This document shows, one piece after another, positions 23,061 to 34,041 of a DNA stretch of 64,000 bases. Numbering within the stretch: position 1 is the first letter of the stretch; each line of letters starts with the position of its first letter. The notes under the pieces are model-generated. The model made no database searches. It was given only the letters and a program-made list of their open reading frames with translations, and was not told the origin of the DNA. A program made the translations under genes and the position numbers. Origin of the DNA: Lepturacanthus savala (taxonomy: Eukaryota > Chordata > Actinopteri > Scombriformes > Trichiuridae); assembly GCA_030544235.1 (NCBI GenBank), contig CM060470.1, positions 29,397,098 through 29,461,097 of the forward strand, given 5' to 3'.

Positions 23061-23738
23061 TGAGTACTTGTTACTCATTCACTGAAGTCTTTATAAGCAC
23101 ATTTTAGAACAGGGGAGTCAAACTCAGTTTTATAAAGATCAATTATGAAGGTCATATATATGTATCTACGTATTATTATTATTAAATGTTATTAGATAAT
23201 TGCCTCTCCTCTCATAATAGTGCTGGTGACAATTTGCTAAGTTTTTAAAAAAGAATTTAAACATATGCTGATTCAGAAATAATGTTATATTGTTGTTAGT
23301 GTCTAATTATTAAAATGCTGCAGCAAAACATGTAAATTAATCACAGATATCTAGAGACTCATACAAGAATATGCTGATAACCACTATTAACTATTTAATT
23401 TATTTAATGGAATTTTCAAAGATTAGAATCTATGGTTTTGTGTTGCTATGCTAAATATTAAAGAATAGTACAAGAAAAGTACAAGAAAGTAATGACACAT
23501 GTACTTGTACAGTAACAGTAACAGTAGTTTCAGAAGTGTTTGTTGAAGAGTCTGTTGCCCACCTCCCATACTGAGTCCAGAGACCAGCCCAGGAATGAGC
23601 TGGACTTCCTGTTCACCTTGTCCAGCCTCTTCCTCTCAGTGATGCTGCTGCTCCAGCAGACCACACTGTACAGTGTTCAACAGTGTTTTTATACTGCATG
23701 TGAAGCATCTTTAAGTACCTAGAATATTATATATAAAT

Positions 23739-24111
23739 TGCTTTTATGGAGGGTGACACGGTGGAACAGGGTTTAGCGCTGTTGCCTCACAGCAAGAAGG
23801 TCACAGGTTCAAGACCTCCTTGGTCCTGGGTCTGGGACCTTTCTGTGTGGAGTTTGCATGTTCTCCCCATGTCTGCGTGGGTTTTCACCGGGTACTCCGG
23901 CTTCCTCCCACAGTCCAAAAACATGCTGAGGTTAATTGGCGACTCTAAATTGCGGGTAGGTGTGAGTGAATGGTGTGTGTGCCCCACGGTTGGTTGGCGA
24001 CCATCTGGGGTGTATCCCTGCCTCTCGCCGTCATGCGCGAGACACACTCTGGCAGACCCCTGTGACCCTAATGAGGAATAAGCAGGTATAGAAAATGACT
24101 GCTTTTATGGA
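23739..24111 (+). mobile_element. SINE-like retroelement copy 1 with 12-bp target site duplication
   Basis: Insert 23751-24099 (349 bases) is flanked by perfect TGCTTTTATGGA copies at 23739-23750 and 24100-24111. The head 'gcgctgttgcctcacagcaa' followed by 'tcacaggttcaagacc' resembles tRNA-type A and B boxes. The body ('gtggagtttgcatgttctcc', 'gcttcctcccacagtccaaa') is a hallmark of a very common fish repeat. The 3' end is 'gcaggtatagaaaatgac'. A closely similar copy lies at 43550-43915. Confidence 0.85.
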
Positions 24112-24421
24112 AATATAAAATTCTGGCAAAGTTACTTCTGTGTTCATGGAGAAGTAACTTTGCTCAGGTCAGAGTTGACCTGTTGTTCAGGTCAGAGTAA
24201 GAGACCAGGACATAAAGTAGCATCTAAATCAGTAATGTTATTTGTCACTGACCCACACAAGAAAATATCAAAAAAATATCACAGCTAATAAAATGAATGA
24301 CAGAGGGAGGAATTTCATTTTGCTGCTTCAGTTCCATGGCCACAGTGGGACTGTTCTTAATACACCTATTGCTGGACTATAGACTTACAATATAAAAATA
24401 AAAACTACAGTGAAATGTTTG

Positions 24422-24427
24422 TTTATT
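24422..24427 (-). terminator. Candidate poly(A) signal of first claudin-10-like gene
   Basis: AATAAA on the minus strand, 62 bases beyond the stop codon at 24489. Confidence 0.5.
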
Positions 24428-24488
24428 CTTTGAAGGACACATACACAGAAAATAAGTATTTTCCACATTTGAACATTTGTAAGAGAGG

Positions 24489-25859
24489 TCACACTTGTGC
24501 ACTTGTAGCCGAGGACTTGGTGGTGCTGGTGATCCCAGAAATGCTGCTGTCTCCACTGCTGCTTGAAATCCTGGATTTGCTGCTGTCGCTGCTCGCTGTG
24601 CGAACCGAAGACACAGGGCTCTTCTTAGTGGAGACAGCTGTGTAGACATCAGGGATCCGGTACGGAATGGGTCTTTTTGAACTATAAGGATAAAATGATG
24701 GAAATATATTTTTTAATTGTCTCGGTCAGTGGGTGAAGGTAAATTAAAAAAAAATAATCATAGCATCACTGTACCTTGAGCGACAGCCTTCCCTCCCTGC
24801 AAAGACACTGTAAATAAGACCTCCAACAACAAGTAAGGTGGAACCTCCCCAGCCGATAAACACTCCAACACCTATTTCAAACCTGAAAATAAGCATAAGA
24901 ATAAGTCATGGAGGTACAGGACTCCCCTCAAACAACGATGTGATAGATGCTGACGCAATAATAAAGGTAGTTTGTTTTATACTTGCATGTCCCTTAACCC
25001 TCTGCTGCATAGTGTGATATGCAGTGTGGTTTAAGTAATAAAAGCATTTTTTACCATGTCTAAGTAATATTTCATGCAATAGAGGGTTAAAAAAGTTTAC
25101 GTACTTCTGACCTTTGTACATTTGATCTTGAAATTCTGCTCTAATTTTGTTTCCATAAAAGGAGAAAGCAACCATAGCACACAATCCTGAAACAAAAGAC
25201 ACATATTTATTTCAGTATTTAAAATTGAAGACATAATCTTTTAATATGACCTGTTTCAGTTAATATCAGTGTAACATCTTGCCTCCGATAAGGTAGTTCA
25301 TCCCCCCGGCAAAGGTCACTCTTGCATTAGCGAGCTCTGATCCTCCAATTTTAGTGCACTTCATTCCCACTAATACCAGAACTGATCCAAAGAAAGCCAG
25401 GATAATAGAGATGATGATGAGAGCGCGGCACATGTGAATGTCCCCTGTCCAAAGAGCAGCAAAACAATATTTAGTGTACAGGCAATATAAAGATCCAGAT
25501 ATCATCATGTGCCATGTGTTATTGTGTTAACCCTCATGTTGTGTTCATTTCATGTTCATCAATGTAGTGTTCCCTGTCATATTTGACTGTTCCATTAAGA
25601 CTCATCATAAAACCTGTAATAATACATATATTATAACTTCTTTTAAACATTACTATTTGTTATTTATGGTCTGTATGTCTCATTGATCTAAACTCATACA
25701 TCCTGAATTTGAGTTCTACAAAAACACAATTTTTGGACTTTTTTGACTGAAATAATCAGATGAAACATAGTGTATGGTTAGAGTACTTTGAGTCAAAGTT
25801 ACCAAGGAGATTTGTTTTAAAACCATTTAAAATTTAGTGTGTGTGTGTGTGAGTGTGTG

Positions 25860-25904
<45 letters not shown>

Positions 25905-26838
25905 GTAGGTGTGTGTGTGAGTAGGTGTGTGTCCATCTGACAAATGTAGATGTACCTGAGTTCAATTTCTTACATTAATTCTGTTGCCTCTAATGAGGGG
26001 TCATTTTTGACCAGAAACCACACGAGGCCCAATGATAACGACTCCTGGTGTGACTTATTGAGGCCCCTGATGAACCTAAGGACTACTCCTTCACTCACCC
26101 TTCTGCCCCCACCCTACAGCATCTCTACAGACTGAAACATCTTTATAGACTATTACTTCATCATCAGATGGATGTCTGTCAGTCCTGGTTCATCTATAGT
26201 CTGTCCGTCCATGGGAGTGGATCTCTCCTTCACTGTGGTTCTCCCCGAGGTTTCTTCTTTTCCACTGGATTTTGGAGTTTTTCCGTCTAAGGACGGGGAT
26301 GTCTGAGTCACTTTGGACTGAACTTTGTGAAGCACTTTGAGACAACTGTGTTGTAATATTGGGCTATATAAATAAAAGTGAATTGAATTGAATTGAATAG
26401 AAACACCAAGAGTGAACAAAAGTTGAATAAAACACAAAATTGTATATAAATGAATCTAATTTATTTAATGTGCTGAAATCCTCTTTGTGGACAAAGCCAT
26501 GGAATCTTAGGTGAATCTGATTAAATGAAATCATTTTTTTCAGAGACAAAAATGGTTCAGATTTGACCAGGAACACAACATAAGGGTTAAAACTAATTGT
26601 ACTCACAATTAAGTGCGAGCAGCGATGGAATCCCCTTGCAGTCAGAAACCCCGGTGGAATCCGATATACAATCTTTCCACAGGTTGGAGAAGTAGTTGGA
26701 TGTGGTCAGAACGATGCTGCCCACCTCCGACCAAGTCCAGATCTCTGTGGGCATGGTGGAGCAGACCAGGATCCATCCAGACACACAGACCACGAAGCAA
26801 CCAATCTCCATGTACATCACCACGGTCCTGTAGCTCAT
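24489..26838 (-). CDS. Claudin-10-like paralogue 1, complete 5-exon gene
   Basis: Four-pass tight-junction protein whose first extracellular loop lines paracellular pores. Exons in transcript order: 26607-26838, 25283-25444, 25105-25186, 24775-24882, 24489-24681. They join in frame to 777 bases, 258 residues. The exon 1 product has a hydrophobic TM1 (IGCFVVCVSGWILVCS) and the claudin signature W...NLWKDC...SDC (residues 50-67). Exon 2 carries TM2 (ALIIISIILAFFGSVLVLVG) and MKCTKIGG. Exon 3 holds LCAMVAFSFYGNKI. Exon 4 is TM4 (VGVFIGWGGSTLLVVGGLIY). The Ser/Thr-rich tail ends SAQV, a possible PDZ ligand. Phases match cldn10 exactly, so it is a tandem duplicate. Intron 2 uses a GC donor. Intron 1 holds a 1.06-kb TTAA-type element and intron 3 an 89-bp MITE. 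Probably one of the fish cldn10 paralogues (cldn10c/d/e series); the letter is not assigned. Confidence 0.93.
24998..25086 (+). mobile_element. TTAA-type MITE, family 1 copy B (89 bp)
   Basis: CCCTCTGCTGCATAG ... TTCATGCAATAGAGGG is flanked on both sides by TTAA (24994-24997 and 25087-25090). Internally deleted relative of the 546-bp copy at 12671. It lies in the 222-bp intron 3 of the claudin gene; its right edge is under 20 bases from exon 3. Confidence 0.8.
25837..25930 (+). repeat. (GT)n microsatellite
   Basis: Interrupted TG dinucleotide tract internal to the family 2 MITE. A TG tract sits at the equivalent place in the copy at 52.3 kb. Confidence 0.9.
26100..26400 (+). mobile_element. 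SINE-like element with (GAATT)n tail
   Basis: Contains 'ctccccgaggtttcttcttt', 'ggagtttttccgtctaagga', 'tgtgaagcactttgagacaa' and 'gggctatataaataaaagtg', ending in a 'gaattgaattgaattgaat' pentamer tail. This block is a widespread fish SINE/LINE 3' module. It is nested inside the family 2 MITE. The left boundary is approximate. Confidence 0.6.
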
Positions 26839-27224
26839 GGCTGCCTCGAGGGTTTGAACAGCTAGACGGAGGAAAAAAGTCAAATTCCAGAGTAGCAGCC
26901 AGCACAAAGCTCCTGAAGTGTGGGCAGAGGGGCAAGAGCTCACTGCAAGTCCCACCTCAGACGACGGTAACACAAACACAAAAGAGGAGGAACGTGGTTT
27001 GTGTACATCATCACATGTTTTGCCTTGAACTGTGACTCCTGTATTTCCTTTGGGTCACCTTGATAATATGTTTGTTGTTAGTATGACACCCAGGAGCCTA
27101 CCAGCATGGGTTCAGTTTCATGTAGCATTTCCTCCTTTCATAGTGTTTTATCAGATGTTTTTCGACAAGAAGGCAATAAAACACACATCAAATTAAGAAG
27201 GGCAGTTTTAAATGGTTTACAATA

Positions 27225-28020
27225 TAGGATTATATCAGGTAAAATGGGCCATTTAAGCTCCTCTGGAAATTAGAGCCAATGACTACAAATGATTCATATT
27301 TAAATCATTCATAATATCACTAATCATTCAAAATAGAGGATACAATAAAAAAAAATACATATTAAATCACAATTGCAATATTGGTAGAAAACATTTTGAA
27401 TACATTATTTTCCCAAATTATTCAGCCTTAATACCTTTTATTCTAAAACCTTGACACTGCCTAGTATGTATATAGTATATCCAAATGTCTTAAACAACAT
27501 ACACTGTTAGGAAATGTGTAGCTCTGTGATATATAGGGTTATATCAGGTAAAATGGGCTATTTAAGGTTTGGGGGTCCCATTCCCTCTAGAAATCAGAGC
27601 CAATGACTACAAAGGATTTCAAACTGTTGACATAACTGTTGTCTAGTAACAGACGATTTCATTAGTTTATGGTTTTCATGGTGATTGAGACAATACTTAG
27701 AATAGTAATCTAGACTGCACCAGAAATCTAACTAAACCCATTTTACCTGACGAGATGAAACATTTTACCTGAAACTGCTCATACAAAAAAAACTAAAAGT
27801 GGGCCTAAATAAGGATGACAAATCTATTAACAAAACAAATATGGCACCGCAGATTTCAAGATTTATAGGGTGTAAATAATTATATTTTATCACATAATTC
27901 CAACACAAAATGATCAGAAACAATCATCATTAATCATAAATATACATAAAAAAGGCGTATTTGGTATTGTGTTTTAGTGATTTACAAAAAAGTGGCCCAA
28001 TTTACCTAATGTCACCTAAT
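27225..28020. mobile_element. TIR element with 'ATATCAGGTAAAATGGGCC' ends, copy 1 (rearranged)
   Basis: Left-end text 'atatcaggtaaaatgggcc' occurs twice (27233 and 27541), and the right-end text 'ggcccaatttacctaatgtc' ends near 28015. So one copy carries a partial tandem duplication of its left part. Same family as 29757-30787. No coding region seen. Confidence 0.6.
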
Positions 28021-28672
28021 TATTTTTACACATTGATTGCAGAATTGTGAGGTCATGAGTTACAGAAATAAGTCAGTCACTTTATTACTGATAAAATAAT
28101 TAATTGGAAATAAACTCATAATAGTAAGGTACTTAAGACAAAGCTTAATGGTAATACATGCTTTGGTTAAATCACATTTACTGTACACACAAGGGTAATG
28201 AGTGAAAAGTACTGTAAACATAAGACAACAGATTTTACACAGTGGCAAACATGGTACAGTACAATTGTATTGATTTTAATTCACTGCAAAAAAATGAAAT
28301 CTTAACAAGTGAAAATATCTTATTTTGGTACAATTAGTCCAATATTGAGTACTTGAAATATTATTATTATACATTATATACTTATTCCAATTTAGTCTTA
28401 TTTTCCTAAAATAAGATGAAATTGTTTGACTTTTTATTTTAATGTTGTCTTTTCATATTAAAGATTTTTTTTATCTCTGACATTTTTATCTCTGAAATTC
28501 TTTAAAAAACTTGAAATAATAAAAATAACCAGCCAAGAGAATAAGATAATTTAAGATCTGCTCAATATTGTAATTGTACTAATTAGAAGTTGTTTCATCC
28601 TGATAAGATTTCATTTTTTGCAGTGTAAAATTAAACTAAATATATAAAAATAAAAAATATATATTTGAGTTA

Positions 28673-31209
28673 CTACACAAATGCGTCTCTTTCTGAGAGT
28701 TTATCTGGTGTTGTCTGAGAAAGCTTTGAGATCCTGGAGCTGCTGGATCTTCCTGCGCTGATATAAGATCCATACTGCCGGGGGGGTCTGTAGTATCCAG
28801 TGTACAGGGTTCTTCCTCTGGAGCGGGCAGTCATGTACGTGCCTCCTCCATAGTCATATATCACTTTACTGTAAGACCAAACATTGTTAAAGTTAATACG
28901 GCTGTGACAACAGCATCCACAGGGAAAGGAATCAAAATACTGAATGAATTAGAATACCTTTCGGGGGAGATTACTCGGCAGACCGTCACGGCGTAAAGCA
29001 CCGCTCCTAAAAGGATTAAAAAACATCCCACCAATCCAAGAAATATGGGAGGTCCTAGGTCATACCTGGAATCAGTTAAAATGAGATTTTAAAATGTTAT
29101 TATACACTGTAAATGTAGCAAATTGGAGGAGAAAATTCATAGTTTCATCTAAAAGGGGATATGATGCAGTGATTTAATGTGACAAGCGGTACCTTAGGAC
29201 TCCTGGTCCTACACTGGGAGCAAAGGTCGTCCTGGCCACCCTGTTGATGTATAAGCAGTAGCCAGAAAGATCTGACACACCTGTGTGCAGAGGTTTCGAT
29301 GATACCAAGAAATAATGAGGGCAAAACATTTCTGTCATTTACAGAGACAAACGTGTATTTTGTGAGTTTTGTGTATGTGTGTGTTCGATACTCACAGCCC
29401 ACAAAATGAAACACTGCACCCGCAAGAAGCATCTTATCCTTAGTTTTCTCAGCTCCACCGATGTATGTGCACTCCATCCCAGCAAAGCAAAACACCACAG
29501 CAAAGAATCCGAGAGTCAACCCACACATGAGCAACCCTCGAACTCCCTGGACGAAAGCTGTGAGACAAAGGAACGGTTCAAAATGAATAATTCAGAAAGA
29601 AAATGTTCTTCAAATCATGTGCTTGTTGGGGGATCCCCCAAAAGTCATTTTATTCACTTTAAGCAATGCTGTGACACAATGCTGTGAAAACTTCTAGGAT
29701 AAAATACTTCACTGAATTTTCAGAGAAGCAATTAAAGTATTGTTTAAAGCCTATAGTAGGGTGATATATCAGGTAAAATGGGCCATTTCAGGTTTGGGAT
29801 CCCAGCTCCTCTGGAAATTAGAGCCAATGACTACAAAGGATTTCAAACTGTTGCTTGACTAGTAACAGGTGATTTGATTAGTTTATGGTTTCTATGGTGA
29901 TTTAATTAGTTTATGGTTTATATGGTGGTTGAGACAATACTTCAAATCTGGAGTGAACCAGAAATGTTCATGGTAAGTAGCCTGGCATGACAAATCTATC
30001 TTAACCCATTTTACCTGATGAGCTGGACCATTTTTCCTTAAACTGCTCATGCAAAAAAAATCAAAAAGTGGGCCTAAATAAGGATGACAAATCTATTAAC
30101 AAAACAAATAATAAAAAAACTGCATGATATCTGTCTTGATGGTATCCATCAAAAATAATGCTGTTAGTTTGATATTATCATGTTTTATGGAAAAGTGATG
30201 TTTATCTTGGTGACCCAGTTTACTATAACACCCTAAGTTAAAATGGGCCACATGGTTTCAGATAAAATGGGCCTAACCCATTCTATCACTAAAAAAACAC
30301 ATGTATGACATTTTAATTTAACTAATTTACTGTGTTTGTGTAACTTAGCTTGTTGCATATGACTGGGTTCTAGCTTTTGTGTCGTGCTAGCTCAGCTTGT
30401 ATACATAGGTGTGTTAGCGTGTGTGCAACACATAATCTGATCTGTTGTTGTTTTAACAGCAGCAATATGAGTTTGTTTTAAAAGTTATGTGGTTCTAATT
30501 GTGTTTTAACAAAAAACCTTTGATGATTTAATGTTGAATTTGAATTACCCTTTGTCATTTGACCTAACCATTTTACCTGAAACGACTCCTAAAAAAATGT
30601 CATAGCAGATGTTTCAAAGTTTGTAGGCCCTAAATAATTATATTTTATCACATAATTATCAACATAAAATGATCAGAAGCAGTCATTATTAATCATAAAT
30701 ATACACGGAAAAGGCATATTTGGTGTTGTGTTATTGTCCCATGTGATTTGCCTAAAAGTGGCCCAATTTACCTGATATCACCCTATGTTCCAATTTTGAC
30801 ACAGAAATACAAGGCATTTAACCTTTTAAAGGCATTTTTAGCACCATCTTTATGAGTACACAACACCAGGCACTGAAACTTTGAACTACAGGACTAAAAT
30901 CTGTCTATTCATGCAATGACAATACTCGAAACACTATTGCTGAGCTATATACAACATATGCACCACTGAGCACTTACGGGTGACACTCCACAGCACTGGG
31001 AAGTCTCTGCAGTTTGTAACTGCAGTAGAGTCTGTGAAACAGTCCTTCCACAGGTTGGACCAGTACCAGGCTACCTTGATGATGAAGGATCCTCCTTGGC
31101 CTCCAATCTGGGTTATCCGCCAGTAGTCCATGGCCATGGTGCACAGCACAAACACCCATCCCAGTGACGATAACACAAAGCCAAATATTTGAACGAGACG
31201 TTTGTTCAT
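28673..31209 (-). CDS. Claudin-10-like paralogue 2, complete 5-exon gene
   Basis: Tight-junction four-pass protein. Exons in transcript order: 30978-31209, 29396-29557, 29193-29280, 28958-29065, 28673-28868. They join in frame to 786 bases, 261 residues. The chosen ATG (31209) gives a normal claudin N-terminus, MNKRLVQIFGFVLSSLGWVF. The signature loop is W...SNLWKDC...TNC (residues 50-67). Exon 2 encodes GFFAVVFCFAGMECTYIGG. Exon 3 is six bases longer than in its neighbours and gives CVSDLSGYCLYINRVART. Exon 4 holds TM4 (FLGLVGCFLILLGAVLYAV). The tail has YYRPPRQYGSYISAGRSSSS and ends RDAFV, a class PDZ ligand like the KNAYV of mammalian claudin-10. It resembles the fish 'claudin-10-like 2' type. 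'TTTCAG' directly before the ATG suggests an upstream non-coding exon. Confidence 0.92.
29757..30787. mobile_element. TIR element with 'ATATCAGGTAAAATGGGCC' ends, full copy
   Basis: Starts 'tagggtgatatatcaggtaa' and ends 'ttacctgatatcaccctat', perfect to near-perfect inverted termini (AGGGTGATATCAGGTAAA). About 1.03 kb with no intact transposase, in intron 1 of the second claudin paralogue. Three copies lie within 12 kb (27.2, 29.8, 38.4 kb). Superfamily not recognised. Confidence 0.65.
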
Positions 31210-31363
31210 GTCTGAAATCGGTAAAATTACACCAGATCTTTCCACTTAGCACATAGCATGTAGTTTCCACTGAGTTTTGTAGTCCACTGACACTCAGAGT
31301 CTACTCAATAGAAGGTAAAATGATGAAGCACTTCTTGTGTCATTTCAGAGGGTGGAAAGGATG

Positions 31364-31365
<2 letters not shown>

Positions 31366-31429
<64 letters not shown>

Positions 31430-31442
31430 TGTGTGTGTGTGT
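31366..31442 (+). repeat. (TG)n microsatellite
   Basis: About 38 dinucleotides, with one GA interruption near the right end, some 155 bases upstream of the second claudin paralogue's ATG. Confidence 0.95.
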
Positions 31443-32397
31443 CATGTTCCAGTCGTGTTGATGAGGGCTTTGTACCATTGTGCCAAATGTTTACTGTAAA
31501 CATTCAGGAACGTGTCGCTCACTCCACTTTCTTTTCCATGATTATGAAGTTTTACATCCATTTTGTATCCACTATTCATCAATTTTTTTTGTTGTTTATT
31601 GTTTTAAAACGTTAAATATTTTTAGACAACCCTAACTTCTAATCAGGTAAATTTGTCGGTTAAATAAAAAAATAAAGTAGAAAGCAAACTGCAAAACTGC
31701 AAATATGCATCATCTGCAGACAAATCAAGGAAGACATAAATTCTTATTTATTTATTTATTTATTTTTTGAGCTCTATTCATAGACTCAGTTCACATCTTG
31801 TGTAGTCCATGTTGGGATACTCTCAGGAACAATGATGAGATGCCACGTTTTTTTTTGGTTTTCTTCATGTTTGTGTTACAAAATCATAGTTAATGGTTAT
31901 ATCATGGAAAGCAAGAACATCTGTGTTTGACACAGCTTTAAATATCATCATTACAGATTAACAACATGTGCAGGTTACTAACAGTTAATATTGGACAACC
32001 AACAAAGCAAAGGACTCACACAATACTTCAGGCAATACTACTTCACAATACTTCAATACTCCACTACAAGTATTAGTATAATTGACACATACAGTTACAA
32101 AAGGAGAAAAATATGCACACACAAAAAAAAACTTACAACTTAAAAAAACACATGATGAACCACATGTTTAATCTGCTGTTTGATATACAGAAAGAACGAC
32201 ATATCAGAAAATAAACTACATCAATTTGTAAGTTTTTACCGTTGGAAATAAATGTTAACATTAAAGACATGCTGAGTCACAAATCAATATCAGTAAATCC
32301 CCCTGGTATTAGACAGAAACCACCAGGTTTCATACAGTGTGCTGTATCTTTTAGTTTATACTATACAGTTACACCAGTGGCATTGAAATAACATGTT

Positions 32398-32403
32398 TTA
32401 TTA
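32398..32403 (-). terminator. Candidate poly(A) signal of cldn10
   Basis: AATAAA on the minus strand, about 10 bases past the cldn10 stop codon. An unusually short 3' UTR would result if it is used. Confidence 0.45.
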
Positions 32404-32413
32404 TTCACATCCC

Positions 32414-34041
32414 TTACACATATACATTCTTATCAAAGTGCTGCACCCTGGAGGAGTTGCTGTTGTTTGGAGGCGGCCTCTGGTTGACAGACTTTGCCTG
32501 CCCTCTTGGGTAGGAAGAAATGTGAGAATGTGACGCGGCACCTTTGTAGATATAGTTTGCTTGACTGTGGCTGTAAAGAAACAGAACACAGGTTCATCCT
32601 CACAAAACAAACTACCTCTCAGCACAAATGATACATACAGTAGGCTACAATACATATCTATCTATATAATGTAAGCAAAGTATGCACTAGCTCTCATACA
32701 AACCTTTTACTACAGTACTCTGCAATGGAGAAACAGAGCATGCTGCCTCCCAGAATACAGAGGATAGAACCTGCCCAGCCAATAAAGAGCGCAACTCCCA
32801 GCTCATACCTGGAGACAGAGAGCAATATGTAATGACAATGTATTTTAATTGGTTGAGTGGCATTACACAATTCATTCCATCATTCTCACTTTTGTGCCAC
32901 AAACATTGGGTCGAAAAACTCTGATGTTATCCGGTGTGCATAGAGGGAACACGCCGACAGCGAGCAGAGGCCTTATGAACAGCAAGAAAAAAGCTGTTGT
33001 CAATCTCGGGCGACAGAAAATACTATTACACACATTGATTGTTCCGGCCCACTTACCACTAAGAATGAAATCTACACCAGCGAAGCAGGCAATCCTGGCT
33101 TTGTTTTTGTCTGTTCCTCCAATTTTTGTGCATTTCATCCCAACAAGGGCAAATATAGTACCGAAAAAACCCAGGCAGACAGCAGCAATCATCAATCCCC
33201 TGCAAGCTTGGATGTAACCTGGAACAAAAAAAAAAATCACATGGAGCTTAACTTTAAAACGTCATAAGGGGTTTCTTTCTCCAATCTGCAAAGCCACAAT
33301 GTCAACGAGGTTTTGACCTTGTGACAATTTCACACATAAAGCATGAAATACAATTTGTCACAAGTAACCATTAATCATTTTTAGGTTCCTTGTGATAAGG
33401 CAGCGACTGACTTTGTATGAAATTTCCCATTCAGAAGAGGCTTTTAAAGGCAAATATTACCTTGGAAGTTAAACCCTGGAACTAGTCAGCCATGGTAGAA
33501 AACCGCCTGAGGGTCTCAGTAAATCTCATTATTGCCTTCAACCTCTGAAAACTATGGCTAAACATTGACATATTTTGAGGTAAATGAGTTGTTTGTTGGA
33601 GACTTGCATTAGGCCTCATGGTGTCTAATAGTGACTAGAGATGGCTTTAATTTGTATTCTCCCACAGCAAAATTAAAAAAGGCCCCAGGACACTGAGGAA
33701 GAAAACAAAATAGCCTGAAGAAACATTTGTCTAATGAAGTAAATATGATTAAACAGGAACTTTAGAAAGAACACGATTCATTCTGAGCCAAAACCAAACA
33801 TTCAACAAGAAACGAATAAGGAGAGCAGACCATCCAACGCCAAGAGTGAGGGAAAGTCTTTGCAGTTGGAAACTCCTGTTGAATCAGTGACGCAGGTCTT
33901 CCACAGGTTGGACCAGAAAGTGGCCGTGGTGATGACCGTTCCATCAAGTGAAGACACCTTCCAAAAGTCCGTCGGCAAGGTGGAGGACACCAGCACCCAT
34001 CCTGAGGTGGTTAGAGTAAAGGCCAGGATCTCCCGCAACAT
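32414..34041 (-). CDS. cldn10: Claudin-10, isoform b (alternative first exon 1b)
   Basis: Exon 33831-34041 (1b) joined to the same four exons as isoform a (33057-33218, 32890-32971, 32704-32808, 32414-32570) gives 717 bases, 238 residues. Exon 1b encodes SGWVLVSSTLPTDFWKVSSL, DGTVITTATFWSNLWKTC and VTDSTGVSNCKDFPSLLALD, almost identical to human claudin-10b. The acidic Asp after SSL lies in the loop region of the cation-selective isoform. The ATG at 34041 is the first in frame after an upstream TAG. Phase and position require a donor at GATG|GTCTGC, which is weak. Exon 1b has its own promoter in mammals; that is expected but not visible here. Confidence 0.9.

Larger units (their letters stand above)
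25531..26586. mobile_element. TTAA-type (piggyBac-like) MITE, family 2 copy A
   Basis: Begins CCCTCATGTTGTGTTC and ends GAACACAACATAAGGG, with TTAA on both sides (25527-25530, 26587-26590). 1056 bases without a transposase. Contains a long TG tract (25837-25930) and a nested SINE-like repeat (about 26100-26400). It fills most of claudin intron 1. Its right TTAA lies about 15 bases from the exon 1 splice donor. A second, more decayed copy lies at 52302-52860. Confidence 0.75.

Noticed and set aside
26613..27035. 140-codon plus-strand frame over 26.6-27.0 kb
   Set aside because: It is the antisense shadow of claudin exon 1 and its 5' flank; no family resemblance.
29241..29273. Alternative acceptor 'GTGTGTCAG' for exon 3 of the second claudin paralogue
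   Set aside because: It keeps frame but drops six bases-plus of the expected VSD segment. The upstream CACACAG acceptor (exon from 29280) gives a better match to the claudin-10 family.
31236..31245. Upstream in-frame start for the second claudin paralogue
   Set aside because: The codon is GTG, not ATG, and the claudin family N-terminus fits the ATG at 31209.
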